From Bacteroidales bacterium UBA3663 (GTDB taxonomy: Bacteria > Bacteroidota > Bacteroidia > Bacteroidales > UBA3663): a stretch of DNA of 40,701 bases. Position numbers and translations under genes: made by a program. The notes beneath the pieces are model-generated. The model was not told the origin of the DNA. It made no database searches and saw only the letters and a program-made list of their open reading frames with translations. The stretch lies in the NCBI GenBank assembly GCA_002373755.1, contig DFJU01000047.1, forward strand, positions 8,677 through 49,377. The letters run 5' to 3'. Positions 8,793 through 17,195 of the stretch are shown one piece after another; positions within the stretch are counted from its first letter, which is position 1; each line of letters opens with the position of its first letter.

Positions 8793-8808
8793 TTAAATAA
8801 TGAATGTT

Positions 8809-8988
8809 ATGAAAGAAGAAGAAGTAAAGAACAAGGCATTGGCCAACGAGACTCCCGAAGAGGAGCAGGAGGGCCACTGGGAGGAGGTAGAGATGCCACA
8901 GGCCGAACTTAGCGACGGCTGCCTCGGTCTGATCGTCATACTCGTGCTGGCAACGGTCGCCGTCGTGGCTCTGGCTCTGGGACGATGA
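8809..8988 (+). CDS. small single-pass membrane protein
   Basis: 59 residues from ATG 8809. That start is chosen because the TGTTATG leader matches that of the preceding gene. ATG 8800 would add three residues. The acidic N-terminus (many Glu) is followed by one membrane helix (GLIVILVLATVAVVALAL) at the C-terminus. This gives an N-in or tail-anchored protein. Such small early membrane proteins often act in superinfection exclusion or host takeover, but nothing here proves it. Confidence 0.55.
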   Translation: MKEEEVKNKALANETPEEEQEGHWEEVEMPQAELSDGCLGLIVILVLATVAVVALALGR

Positions 8989-9007
8989 AAATTAAAAATC
9001 AAGAACT

Positions 9008-9310
9008 ATGAATATGGAAAACCGATTGGACACAATCCTGGAACAACGCCGCCATTTCATGGAAAAGCAGGACATCAAGGCGGCCATGACCGCCATCGTA
9101 CAGGCACACCGCCACATCGACGAGGCCGGACCGCGACTTAGGGGCACGCGCCTCGAACGCCACTGGCAGGAACTCTGGAACGCGCTCGACGCGCTACAGG
9201 CCGAACTGATACAGGAGAAGGTGCGGCTGGGCATAACCCCCACCCCGACCCTCCCCGAGGGGATGGATGACGAGAGCAGAGCGCTGCGCAGGGCGTTCAG
9301 GAAGAGCTGA
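9008..9310 (+). CDS. helical early protein, unknown function
   Basis: 100 residues, largely helical, with coiled-coil character to about residue 70. Near the C-terminus the peptide TPTPTLPEG is encoded by a CCCCGACCCTCCCCGAGGGG repeat, the same hairpin found between genes. The final 18 residues lie beyond it. The original protein probably ended before the repeat. No function can be assigned. Confidence 0.6.
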   Translation: MNMENRLDTILEQRRHFMEKQDIKAAMTAIVQAHRHIDEAGPRLRGTRLERHWQELWNALDALQAELIQEKVRLGITPTPTLPEGMDDESRALRRAFRKS

Positions 9311-9348
9311 GAAACAAGAGTTAATCACCATTTAACAACCTTTTAATT

Positions 9349-10011
9349 ATGGACACAAAACAGAAAATCGAGATGACGGCCGATGAGATGGCCGAGTTCG
9401 AAGAGTACAAGCGCGCCAAGGCTGCGGCCGAGGCCGTGGAACGACGCAAGCAGAACCGCGAGGCATACGCCCAGCTGGTGGATGAACAGGTAGAGCGAGC
9501 CATCGGCGAGCTGCGCGCCCTGAGCGAGAAGATCCGCGCGGTGAAGCAGATGGTGTTCGGCAACTTCCGGCAGGTGCTGGACATGAAGGCCGATGTGATG
9601 AGCCTGACGCGCGAGGAGGGACAGTTCAGCCACACGTTCACGACGAGCGATGGCCGCTTCCGCCTGAAGTTGGGCGTGAACACCATCGACGACTACCGCG
9701 ACACGGTGGAGGATGGCATCGCCATGGTGAAGCAGTACATCGAGAGCCTCGCCAAGGACGACAACTCGCGCGCGCTGGTCAACGCCGTGCTGCGCCTCCT
9801 GAGCCGCGACCAGAAGGGGACGCTCAAGGCAAGCCGCGTCATCCAGCTCAAGAAGATGGCCGAAGAGACGGGCGACGAGACCTTCCTCGAGGGCGTCCAC
9901 ATCATCGAGGAGGCATACCAGCCGAGCGAGACGCGCCAGTACATCCGCGCCGACTACCGCGACGACAGCGGCGCATGGAAGAACATCCCGCTCAGCGTGA
10001 CCGACGCATAA
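9349..10011 (+). CDS. DUF3164 family protein
   Basis: 220 residues. Residues 1-75 form a charged coiled coil. The remainder (SHTFTTSDGRFRLKLG through VLRLLSRDQKGTLKASRV) matches my memory of DUF3164, a family common in early regions of Mu-like phages. Its function is not established. It could act on DNA ends or replication intermediates, taking the place of Mu Gam, for which no homologue was seen. It is preceded by an AT-rich leader. Confidence 0.7.
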   Translation: MDTKQKIEMTADEMAEFEEYKRAKAAAEAVERRKQNREAYAQLVDEQVERAIGELRALSEKIRAVKQMVFGNFRQVLDMKADVMSLTREEGQFSHTFTTSDGRFRLKLGVNTIDDYRDTVEDGIAMVKQYIESLAKDDNSRALVNAVLRLLSRDQKGTLKASRVIQLKKMAEETGDETFLEGVHIIEEAYQPSETRQYIRADYRDDSGAWKNIPLSVTDA

Positions 10012-10288
10012 GCATCAGTTATTAGTTAATAGTTATTCTGCCGACGGATGGGGCGAGCGGCAACGGCGCCCGGGAAATAAGGCACAGACGGGCGACTGCC
10101 CCCAGAATGAGAGATGCACGGCCTTGGGCAATCCCCACCGCACTGCACGGGACATTCGACAAAAAGGGGCTGTAAGACTTGGCGAGTCGCTACCTGAGAA
10201 CGTCTGCGCACGAAGCGTCTGGAACATCCGCCGCGCCCCGCGGGGCGAGTTAAGAAATAAGAATTAAGAAATAAGAGTTAAAAACACA
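10012..10288. other. GC-rich non-coding segment, possible structured RNA or gene remnant
   Basis: No ORF here has a usable start. One plus-strand frame stays open to about 10268 but lacks ATG, GTG or an upstream TTG, and its codon choice differs from neighbouring genes. Several inverted repeats occur: ATTCTG near 10035 with CAGAAT near 10103, GACTtggcgAGTC, and a perfect CGCCCCGCGGGGCG palindrome near 10235. AT-rich leader repeats border it on both sides. Confidence 0.5.
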
Positions 10289-10522
10289 ATGGAGCACAAG
10301 AAGACCTACAGATCGACGCGCGAGCGGGCGCGGCTTATCCAACAGCTCACGGCCGAATACTACGAGCCGGGGAACCTGCGCCGCTGCTACCGCGCCGTGT
10401 GGCAGAAGTACATCAACCCCATCTATCCGATGTGCTACCGCACGTATCTGCACTATCTGCACATCGAGCCGGCCGCCCCCGAACGGGAGCCGGACGACCC
10501 GCGCCAGCTTAAATTGTGGTGA
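10289..10522 (+). CDS. last early-operon protein, unknown function
   Basis: 77 residues, basic and rich in Arg/Tyr (RCYRAVWQKYINPIYPMCYR). It may be a small nucleic-acid-binding protein. The position, last before a strong terminator, is where Mu encodes the middle-gene activator Mor. No Mor-type helix-turn-helix is clear, however, so that role is only a possibility. Confidence 0.65.
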   Translation: MEHKKTYRSTRERARLIQQLTAEYYEPGNLRRCYRAVWQKYINPIYPMCYRTYLHYLHIEPAAPEREPDDPRQLKLW

Positions 10523-10529
10523 ACAACTG

Positions 10530-10567
10530 AAAAGCCGCTGTTGCATCGTTAGCAACAGCGGCTTTTT
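10530..10567 (+). terminator. intrinsic terminator of the early operon
   Basis: Perfect 15-bp stem AAAAGCCGCTGTTGC / GCAACAGCGGCTTTT with a 7-base loop and a T run. It lies 8 bases after the last early gene. The A tract on the left makes it work in both directions, so it should also stop the converging head operon. Confidence 0.93.
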
Positions 10568-10623
10568 GGCTTTTAAGGGGAGTGAAAAGGGAGTGGAAGG
10601 GACGAATGCTCGGTGGACGACTC

Positions 10624-11118
10624 TTACTCCTGCCCGACGGTGACACCCAGCGACGGCGAGGGTGCGACGGTGGCATGACGGGCGGCACAGGCATCGACGG
10701 CACGGGTCACGTAGCGTTCGATGCTCTCGATGAGTTCGGCGTGGTTGTGGTCGGTCTGGCACTCGGTGAGCATGAGCGTCGAGAAGGTGTCTCCCGAGAG
10801 CGTGGCCAGTGCGGCATGGACGGCATCGAGGAGGTCGAAATGGGCGAGTGCGGCGTTGGCCGATGCGTCGCTGTAGCCGGCAGGGACATTGGCCGCCCTT
10901 GTGATGATGTGCAGCCGGACGGTGACGTCGGCCTGGCAGACGTGGTTGGCCCGCTGGGCGACCTGATATGGCTCGAACTCGACGAACAGGGCAGGCAGCG
11001 GCCATGCCGTGCCGCCCGTGATGGCGGCGATGTGCTCGTTCCAGAGGTCAATGTGGCGGATGTCCGGAACCTGCGCCCGGATGCGGGCAGCGATGGAAGT
11101 GAAGAGGGTCTTGCGCAT
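10624..11118 (-). CDS. tail-terminator / gp37-like protein
   Basis: 164 residues, last gene of the minus-strand head operon. Size, position next to the virion morphogenesis protein, and alpha/beta content (VTVRLHIITR, long helix DLLDAVHAAL) suggest the tail-terminator/head-tail joining class. The assignment rests on context more than sequence. A CTCCCTTTTACT-type pyrimidine leader (11119-11176) precedes the start in the direction of translation. Confidence 0.6.
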   Translation of the reverse strand: MRKTLFTSIAARIRAQVPDIRHIDLWNEHIAAITGGTAWPLPALFVEFEPYQVAQRANHVCQADVTVRLHIITRAANVPAGYSDASANAALAHFDLLDAVHAALATLSGDTFSTLMLTECQTDHNHAELIESIERYVTRAVDACAARHATVAPSPSLGVTVGQE

Positions 11119-11189
11119 TGTTTAAAGGGTTATTAAAGGGGAGTAAAAGGGGAGTGAAAAGGGAGTGAAAGGGACGATACCATCGGCGG

Positions 11190-11585
11190 TCACTTCATCG
11201 ACTTGGCAAGCTCGTGGGCGAACTGATGGACGGCGTCGGTGACGACATCCTCGATGATTTGACGGACTTCGGGACTGTCGCCGATGAACTGACGCTGGGG
11301 GATGACGGTGCGGTGGCCACGTCCGGCTGTGGTCGTGCCCTCGTTATGGGCGGACGCATAGCGCACTTGCGAGGAGAAGCGCACGCCGTTGGCGGTCTCT
11401 TCGGCCTTGATCGAGCGGCGCAGTGCGCCGGACACGTTGAGGAGCGAGCCACGCGCGGCGGGGTTCTTGCGGGGTTTCCACTTCTGGCTGAAGAACGCCT
11501 TGCGCTCGAAGTTCTTGTCGAACTCGTCGGTAAGCTCGACGCGGATGTCGGCGATGATGCGCCGCTTGAATTGTTCGGGAGTCAT
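11190..11585 (-). CDS. virion morphogenesis protein (Mu gpG / P2 gpS-like)
   Basis: 131 residues. The pattern LLNVSGALRRSI, then VRYASAHNEG and PQRQFIGDSPEV, is typical of phage virion morphogenesis (tail completion) proteins, which join tails to heads. It lies between the small membrane protein and the tail-terminator-like gene, consistent with a head-tail connector module. Confidence 0.8.
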   Translation of the reverse strand: MTPEQFKRRIIADIRVELTDEFDKNFERKAFFSQKWKPRKNPAARGSLLNVSGALRRSIKAEETANGVRFSSQVRYASAHNEGTTTAGRGHRTVIPQRQFIGDSPEVRQIIEDVVTDAVHQFAHELAKSMK

Positions 11586-11591
11586 AGGGAG

Positions 11592-11834
11592 TTAAGAAAT
11601 AAGAATTAAGAAATAAGAGTTAAGTGAGGACACGACCACGCCAGCCAGCGCGCCGAGGGCGTCGGCCACGAGGTCGTACCAGTCGAACATGGTGCGCTTG
11701 ACATATTTGTCGGCCAGTTCCTTCAGCAGGCCGACGGCCAGCGTCACGGCCAAGGCGATGCCGCAGTGCATGAACAGCGACAACACAACGACGAGCGCGA
11801 GGCTCACAAAAAAGTGGAGAATCTTGTCGTTCAT
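11592..11834 (-). CDS. small membrane protein with KELAD motif, possible holin
   Basis: 80 residues from ATG 11834. An upstream in-frame start at 11879 would add 15 residues lying inside the moron promoter and is less likely. Two membrane helices (about 8-30 and 55-70) frame GLLKELADKY and FDWYDLVADALGA, a pattern seen in DUF2279/VanZ-like membrane proteins. The C-terminal 10 residues are read from an intergenic TTCTTAATTCTTATTTC-type repeat. It sits within head genes. A role as holin or in superinfection exclusion is only a guess. Confidence 0.6.
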   Translation of the reverse strand: MNDKILHFFVSLALVVVLSLFMHCGIALAVTLAVGLLKELADKYVKRTMFDWYDLVADALGALAGVVVSSLNSYFLILIS

Positions 11835-11855
11835 AGGTGAAAGATTGTATATTTG
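11823..11855 (+). promoter_or_regulatory. promoter of the 11886 moron
   Basis: CTTG (11823-11826), 21 bases, then TATATTTG (11848-11855). The -7 element matches the Bacteroidetes TAnnTTTG consensus exactly. It overlaps the start of the opposing membrane-protein gene and lies 30 bases before ATG 11886. Confidence 0.7.
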
Positions 11856-11885
11856 CGAAAAAAAGTGAAATAAAATCAATTTGAT

Positions 11886-12215
11886 ATGAAAAAATTTGAA
11901 TTGGACATTATCGCATTGGACTGTCTCTTGAACATGTTCGAGGAGAGCAGATTTATCCCCTACGAATCATTCCGTCGTTGTGACAGGGGATTGGTACCCG
12001 ACGAGGACGAAATGCTCGCGGCCCTTGTGGAGGAGGGCTTGCTTAAAAAGGAACCATACGGCTATCAGATAACTGCCAAGGGAATCGTCTTTCAGCATAA
12101 AGGTGGCTTTGCTGAGCTTGCCCGCAGGGAACGGCGCGACTTCATTATTGCAGTCATCGCCGCAGTGTGCAGCTTCGTCGCTGCTGTTGCAAGTCTTGTT
12201 GCCCTCTTCAAGTAA
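11886..12215 (+). CDS. membrane-anchored winged-helix-like protein, moron
   Basis: 109 residues on the strand opposite to the surrounding head genes. Residues 1-80 look like a small winged helix (LVEEGLLKKEPYGYQITAKG). A C-terminal membrane helix (FIIAVIAAVCSFVAAVASLV) anchors it. It has its own host-type promoter at 11823-11855, and its base composition is less GC-rich than its neighbours. This fits expression from the silent prophage, for example in phage exclusion. No family name can be given. Confidence 0.75.
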   Translation: MKKFELDIIALDCLLNMFEESRFIPYESFRRCDRGLVPDEDEMLAALVEEGLLKKEPYGYQITAKGIVFQHKGGFAELARRERRDFIIAVIAAVCSFVAAVASLVALFK

Positions 12216-12303
12216 CAGGGTACGAAGTATCAATTCGGCACAGTGCCGTTTCCACTGCTGCCGGACTTGTTTCTCTTCTTTTGTCATAATTTTTGCCATT
12301 TTA

Positions 12304-12335
12304 TTTGGTTGTTAAAGAATAAGTTTGTATCTTTG
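12304..12335 (+). promoter_or_regulatory. consensus Bacteroidetes promoter without an obvious gene
   Basis: TTTG (12304-12307), exactly 20 bases, then TATCTTTG (12328-12335), a full consensus match. Transcription would run into the 3' end of the MuF gene on the opposite strand. Only short reading frames follow. It may drive an antisense RNA, or it may be left over from a gene lost when the MuF C-terminal domain was exchanged. Confidence 0.6.
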
Positions 12336-12406
12336 CAGCACAATATAGCAGTCTTTCAAGTTATCGTCCGGCGCAAGCCACACGGCGAAGGTGACGGAAA
12401 GGCTGC

Positions 12407-13585
12407 TTATTTTGTATATAGACGCATATAATGCAAAATCCGTCCATCCGCATTGCACTTGACCTTAAACACGACCTTATACTTCCTGTCATCATCGTAT
12501 TGATAAACCTCGAAAGTCGCATCGGGGTGGTCGTTGCTGTCCTCTGTCGTTACCTTTTGGGCCTTTTCAAGCCATAGATGAGCCTTTCGGGCATAAGCCA
12601 GACGTGGAACATACAGCTCATCATCTCTATATTTGTTTATGATTTCCTCATAAAACTTCTTTGTGATGAATATTGGGTCGTCCCCGTCCGGCATATTTAC
12701 CGTAAATCGTTTGGCTTTAAACTTGCCTACTTCGGTCTGGGGCAGGTTTTCCTTGTACCAGCGGACCAAATCGTTGACACTCTGCACACGTAGTTCATTG
12801 TCACACACACGTGCCACAATAGGCTTGGCCTGTTGTGGGGCTTTGTAGTATGGATGCTTGGGCGGGAAGACCTTCAGCTCCTTGCCGGGATTGAAACGGA
12901 ACATCTGCTGCTTGGCGTTCTCGGTGCAGTTGTCGCCGCGCTGCATGGCGAGGGTCGGGTCGGTGTGGGGGAACTTGCCCCGGCGCACCTGTACGGCGGT
13001 GCAGCGGCAGCCCCAGCCATTGGGCGGATAGTATTTCGACCAGAAGGGGTCGCTGGGCGGCAACGTCGTGCCGTGGAGCAGGCGGTGGTCCTCGCGCACG
13101 TGGTCGTCGCCGGCGGTGCGGTACTGGAGGTCGTACTGGTCACCATCGGCCTCAATCTGCTGCCATCGGGCGGCCATGAGGGTGGAGCCGACGGCGTGCT
13201 GGTATTCGGCGCGGAGGTAGTTGTGGTTGTACTTGTCGTTGATACGGTGGACGTCGCGCCGGAACTCGGAGAGCGGCTTGATATTGCCGTCGTCGGTCAA
13301 CAGGGAGAGGCCGACCTCGCGCAGGGAGTGATAGACGCGGAAGCCGGAGAAGATAAAGGCATTCTCCTGGAGTGCATAGGAGACTTCGGGCGAGACCTCG
13401 GTGGGGATGTGTGCGTCGATGGCCTCGCGGAAGATTCCGGCTGTCGCACTGATCAGCCTGCGCACCTCGGGTCGGCGCATCATGTCGGCCGCGAACTGCT
13501 TCTGCTGCCAGATGGCATCGGCGGCATCGGTGAATGCGGCGTCGTCGAAGTCGGGCTGCGTGTCATCGGCATCGGCCAACGTCAC
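12407..13585 (-). CDS. MuF head morphogenesis protein with C-terminal toxin-like domain
   Basis: At least 392 residues. The MuF domain (about 110-200) has the conserved pattern YRTAGDDHVREDHRLLHGTT ... YYPPNGWGCRC typical of Mu gp30/F-type minor head proteins. Residues 270-392 form a separate, more AT-rich domain ending VVFKVKCNADGRILHYMRLY. It resembles the BECR/RelE-like nuclease folds fused to MuF proteins and probably is a toxin packaged in the capsid. The start is uncertain: GTG 13585 is the first standard codon, but the frame is open upstream into the end of the portal gene, so about 30 more residues may be present. Confidence 0.82.
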   Translation of the reverse strand: MTLADADDTQPDFDDAAFTDAADAIWQQKQFAADMMRRPEVRRLISATAGIFREAIDAHIPTEVSPEVSYALQENAFIFSGFRVYHSLREVGLSLLTDDGNIKPLSEFRRDVHRINDKYNHNYLRAEYQHAVGSTLMAARWQQIEADGDQYDLQYRTAGDDHVREDHRLLHGTTLPPSDPFWSKYYPPNGWGCRCTAVQVRRGKFPHTDPTLAMQRGDNCTENAKQQMFRFNPGKELKVFPPKHPYYKAPQQAKPIVARVCDNELRVQSVNDLVRWYKENLPQTEVGKFKAKRFTVNMPDGDDPIFITKKFYEEIINKYRDDELYVPRLAYARKAHLWLEKAQKVTTEDSNDHPDATFEVYQYDDDRKYKVVFKVKCNADGRILHYMRLYTK

Positions 13586-13665
13586 CCCTCCCTCTTCGTA
13601 GAGCGACGAGATAGCGGCATGGAAAGCCCTGTAGAGGTCACGTCCTGCGCGGAGACGCGACGGGC

Positions 13666-14904
13666 TCAGGCGAAAAAAGAGTCCGGGTCTTTGGCCAATG
13701 TGCCGTCCTCCATCGGCTGGAACTGGCGCGGGCCGGTGACGGGCAGGCCGTACTTCTCAACAAAGTATTTCGGGTCCACCTCGTAGCGTTCGAGCACGGT
13801 GCGCTCGATGGCGTTCTGCTGCTCGGGCGTGTAGGTCTCGGCATCGTCCCACGCGAAGTGGAGGCCGCCGACGGGGAAGCCGCGACGCTGGAGGAATGGC
13901 AGCAGGCGGCCGTTGACGTGGAAGGCGAGCATCCGCTGGTCGCCCTTGACGACATTCTCGAACACCTCAAGGTGGGTGGCCGACTGGCTGAGCGACGAGC
14001 CGTTGTCGATGGTCATGGTCTGATTGAGGATGCCCTTCGAGATCTCGCTGTTGCAACGCTCGACGCGCTTGTCATAGACCTGGAACGCATCGCCCCGGCT
14101 CGACTCCTTGATCTCGATTTCGGTGCCCTCGGGGAAGAGTCCCCAGAAGGCTGCACCCATACGTTCGAGGGCGGAGGCAATCTTCTTGCGCTCGGCATCG
14201 TCGGTCGTGGTGGCCTTGGCAATACGCATCGGAGCACCGAAGATCTCGCCGAACATATCCCAGAAGGCGAGCATGTTCTTCTTGCTGATACACTGCGGAG
14301 CGATGCCCAACAGAAGGCCGAGGTCGTGGGGTCGGCCTGCCTCGATGCACCATTCGGCATATTCGCCCTCGCGGTAGCTGGGGCTGCTGTGCCAGTCGTC
14401 GCCCTGTGAGCGCAGGATGACGCCATGTTCCGGGCATACGTGTTTGCGCGGCACGAGTTCAACGTCCGTGAAGCCGAAGCCGTCGGCCGTCTTGACTACA
14501 TCGCCGAACTGGATGAGCGAGTGTCCCCAATAGCGCGCGTCGAGCACAAGGTCGCAATAGGTCTGGAACCACTCGGACTGGATGATGGCCGATGCACGCT
14601 CGTCCTCACTGCCGTCGGCCTTGACGAGGCGGTAGGCGGTCTTGAAGACCATGCCCTTGCGTTGGCCGATGGCACCCAGCAGGTGGAGGTCAACCATGCA
14701 GTCCGAATAAATGTCGTAGAGCATCTGACGGTTGGGGTTCTCGACCGAGATGGCCGACTGCCATGCGCGCCGCCACGTGGCGACGTCCTTCTTGGTGAGC
14801 GAGTCGGTCTGAAGCATGAGGTCGGCCACGATGCGGCGCGCCTCGCGCTGGCGTGCAAGTTCGGCACGCTGCGGCAAAATGGAGTTTAAAAGGCGTTCAA
14901 ACAT
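13666..14904 (-). CDS. portal protein, DUF935 (Mu gp29-like)
   Basis: 412 residues, typical of DUF935 portals of Mu-like phages, which form the dodecameric DNA gate of the head. Characteristic stretches are ILNQTMTIDNGSSLSQSATH and the following VVKGDQRMLAFHVN, with a C-terminal FAWDDAETYTPEQ. It lies between the DUF1320 and MuF genes. A pyrimidine-tract leader of the CTCCCTTTTACT type precedes it (14905-14966). Confidence 0.92.
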   Translation of the reverse strand: MFERLLNSILPQRAELARQREARRIVADLMLQTDSLTKKDVATWRRAWQSAISVENPNRQMLYDIYSDCMVDLHLLGAIGQRKGMVFKTAYRLVKADGSEDERASAIIQSEWFQTYCDLVLDARYWGHSLIQFGDVVKTADGFGFTDVELVPRKHVCPEHGVILRSQGDDWHSSPSYREGEYAEWCIEAGRPHDLGLLLGIAPQCISKKNMLAFWDMFGEIFGAPMRIAKATTTDDAERKKIASALERMGAAFWGLFPEGTEIEIKESSRGDAFQVYDKRVERCNSEISKGILNQTMTIDNGSSLSQSATHLEVFENVVKGDQRMLAFHVNGRLLPFLQRRGFPVGGLHFAWDDAETYTPEQQNAIERTVLERYEVDPKYFVEKYGLPVTGPRQFQPMEDGTLAKDPDSFFA

Positions 14905-15074
14905 AGTCAGAAGGGTTATTAAAGGGGAGTAAAAGGGGAGTGAAAAGGGAGTGAAAGGGACGATACCTTATTGAGGCAAGAAATAAGAGTGGAGAGTTGT
15001 TGGCCGATGTAGCAAACGTCCCTTTTACTACCCTTTTACTCCTTTTCCGCTCCCTTTCGCAGCCCTTGGGAAAG

Positions 15075-15506
15075 CTACCACACCACGCTGGCCACGCCGT
15101 CGGAGGCTTGGCCGTACTGGACGGGATTGTTCGCATCGGTGTCGGTGCCGTCGTCGCTCACGTAGCGCGCCCAGTCGGGCGTGGCGCGGCTGGCCTGCAC
15201 GTCCTTGAGCCAACGGATGGCCTCGTCGTAGAGCTGGTCGCGGCGGTCGAGCCCCATCTGCTGGGGCAGGCGATGGACGAGGAACCACAGGGCAATGTTG
15301 ACGGCCACGTTGACGAGCATCGGGTCGCGCTCGTCGCCGGTCTTGGCCAACTCGGTGTCGATGTCATAACGGTTGCGGGTGTAGCTCGCGATGAGCTGCA
15401 CGGCGGCGGCTTCGGCCTGCGTGCGGGCTGAGGCATTGGCCATGATCTGCTCGAACTCGTAGTCGTCGCAGACGGCCTGATAGTCGGTGGTTACAAGAAA
15501 AGCCAT
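15075..15506 (-). CDS. DUF1320 protein (Mu gp36-like connector)
   Basis: 143 residues starting MAFLVTTDYQAV. A helical protein with the DUF1320 layout (AAAVQLIASYTRNRYDI, then VNVAVNIALWFLVHR). Mu gp36-type proteins are thought to act at the head-tail connector. The position between large terminase and portal is unusual relative to Mu, where it follows the capsid gene. Confidence 0.82.
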   Translation of the reverse strand: MAFLVTTDYQAVCDDYEFEQIMANASARTQAEAAAVQLIASYTRNRYDIDTELAKTGDERDPMLVNVAVNIALWFLVHRLPQQMGLDRRDQLYDEAIRWLKDVQASRATPDWARYVSDDGTDTDANNPVQYGQASDGVASVVW

Positions 15507-15530
15507 AGTTTTAAGGGGAGTAAAAAGGGT

Positions 15531-17096
15531 TTACCAGTTTGCCGAACTGCCCAGCTGGCGGAGGCCGAAGGTGGGCTCGAAGGCGGCCATGCGGCTGTGA
15601 CGCTGGAGCAGGAAGATGGCACCCTCGTCGGCATCGGGAGCATCGTCGTTGCCCGACATGCCGCGCTCGAAGGCAAGCAGCTGATCCATGCCGGCCTGCA
15701 TGTCGGGGTCTGCCTTCTGGCTCTCGTCGTAGAAGACGAAGCCGCGCTCCCACAGCGGCGAGATGGCCTCCACACGGGCGAACTTGTCGGGCTTCTTGCG
15801 TTTGTCGCCGATGATGGGCAACTGGTAGCCGCGCCGCTCACCCTCGGCCGTGAACTCGTTGAGCAGCAGGTCCTGCATGAACGAGGCCTCCATGTAGAAG
15901 CGGATGGCGATGCCGACGGTGGCCGCCCAGTCGTTCAGGTCGAAGCACCACCGCACCAGCTCGCCGACGCTCGCCTTGCGGACGAAGGCGCGCAGATGCC
16001 ACAGGTCGGTGCCGCGCTTGCCCCATAGTTTGGCGGCCTTGGTGTCGTTCTTCTGCGTGCCTTTCCACGAGGGGTCGATGTAGAGCACGAACTCCGAGAA
16101 CTCGCGCCACGCCGGACGCTTGGCCCAACGGATCCAGTCCTGGCGGAAGACGGTGCCCTCGACGATGGGGTTGTGCATCATCTCCTTATTCCAGGCGCGA
16201 TAGCCCACGAAGTCGCGGTAGGCATCGGCCTCGGCCTTGGTCCACTTCTCGGCCCACACGGGGTTGCCGTCGTTGTCAACGGCACAGACCTTGGAGACAT
16301 GGACGCCCTTGGTGGCGGCGATGTTGGCCAATACGGAGGTCTTGGAGATGAGGTTTCCGACCATGATGAATCGGCAGCGGCCCACGTCGAGCGAGCCGAA
16401 CAGAGCCTCCTTGACCCAGTCGGTCATCTCGCGGACGCGCCTCTTGTTGCGGCACATCTCGTCGTCGTCGAGGTCGTCGATGACGATGTAGTCGGGACGC
16501 GCCTCGCGCTGGCGCAGGCCACGGGGCGACTGGCCACGGCCGCAGGCAAGGAAGTGGACTCCGCTGCGCGAGGTGAACTCGCCCTCGGTCCAGTCGCCGG
16601 CGGTAGCCTGTTCGCCGAAGTCGTCGATGATGCGCTTGTTGAACTGTAGCTCGGCCTGAATGTCGCCCAACAGGCGGTTGGCCGCGTCCTGGCTTTTGCC
16701 CACCACCACCATGAAGCTGATGAGCCTGTGCTCCTGGAACATGAGCCACAGCGGCGTGAAGACGTCCATGTGGGTGGACTTGGCGTGTCCGCGCGGCCAC
16801 ATGAAGACGGCCTTGAGGTCGGCGGTCGATTTGACGCGGTTGGCGGCCTGGTTGTGGAACGGCGCATTGTGGATGATGCGCACGGCCTCGCCCGTCACCT
16901 TGTCGCGCAGGGTGAGGAAATGGGGGAAATAGTATTCGCAGAAAGCCGCGTAGTCCTTGCGGAGGTGACGGATGCGCTGCTCACGTTTGGCCGGGGTCTC
17001 GCGCTTGAGCGGTGTGGCCTCGGTCATCGACTGGACTTCGCGGCAGTGCGCCTGCCATTCCTCGTAGGCTTTCTTTCGTTCGTCAGCGGATAGCAT
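15531..17096 (-). CDS. terL: terminase large subunit
   Basis: 521-residue DNA-packaging motor. The ATPase domain has Walker A PRGHAKST at 101-108 and Walker B YIVIDDLDDDE at 203-213. The RNase H-like nuclease domain begins with Asp341 in LYIDPSW. Later acidic residues lie in YMEASFM and DAPDADEG. Mu-like phages cut headful lengths starting in adjoining host DNA. The gene follows the small subunit with a short gap containing a GAGACG palindrome. Confidence 0.95.
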   Translation of the reverse strand: MLSADERKKAYEEWQAHCREVQSMTEATPLKRETPAKREQRIRHLRKDYAAFCEYYFPHFLTLRDKVTGEAVRIIHNAPFHNQAANRVKSTADLKAVFMWPRGHAKSTHMDVFTPLWLMFQEHRLISFMVVVGKSQDAANRLLGDIQAELQFNKRIIDDFGEQATAGDWTEGEFTSRSGVHFLACGRGQSPRGLRQREARPDYIVIDDLDDDEMCRNKRRVREMTDWVKEALFGSLDVGRCRFIMVGNLISKTSVLANIAATKGVHVSKVCAVDNDGNPVWAEKWTKAEADAYRDFVGYRAWNKEMMHNPIVEGTVFRQDWIRWAKRPAWREFSEFVLYIDPSWKGTQKNDTKAAKLWGKRGTDLWHLRAFVRKASVGELVRWCFDLNDWAATVGIAIRFYMEASFMQDLLLNEFTAEGERRGYQLPIIGDKRKKPDKFARVEAISPLWERGFVFYDESQKADPDMQAGMDQLLAFERGMSGNDDAPDADEGAIFLLQRHSRMAAFEPTFGLRQLGSSANW

Positions 17097-17124
17097 AATT
17101 TAAGGGCTGTTAAAGGGAAGTGTA

Positions 17125-17146
17125 GAGACGCGCCACGGCACGTCTC
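17125..17146. repeat. GAGACG...CGTCTC palindromic repeat, copy 1
   Basis: Inverted repeat GAGACG-N10-CGTCTC. The whole 22 bases are identical to 22818-22839, and both are followed by AGTRAAAGGGACGTTTG. Related palindromes (AGACGCGACA...) lie at 22888-22910 and 30280-30302. Such short palindromes scattered between genes resemble REP/MITE-like elements. Confidence 0.75.
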
Positions 17147-17195
17147 AGAAGTGAAAGGGACGTTTGACCCATTGGCCATTACTCTCTACTCATTT

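Noticed and set aside
11967..12299. Minus ORF starting MAKIMTKEEKQVRQQW
   Set aside because: The start looks credible and may be a real small gene cut by moron insertion, but most of it is antisense to the 11886 moron. I could not define its end.
12243..12431. 62-codon plus ORF over the orphan promoter
   Set aside because: The promoter lies inside it, and the part after the promoter lacks a start codon.
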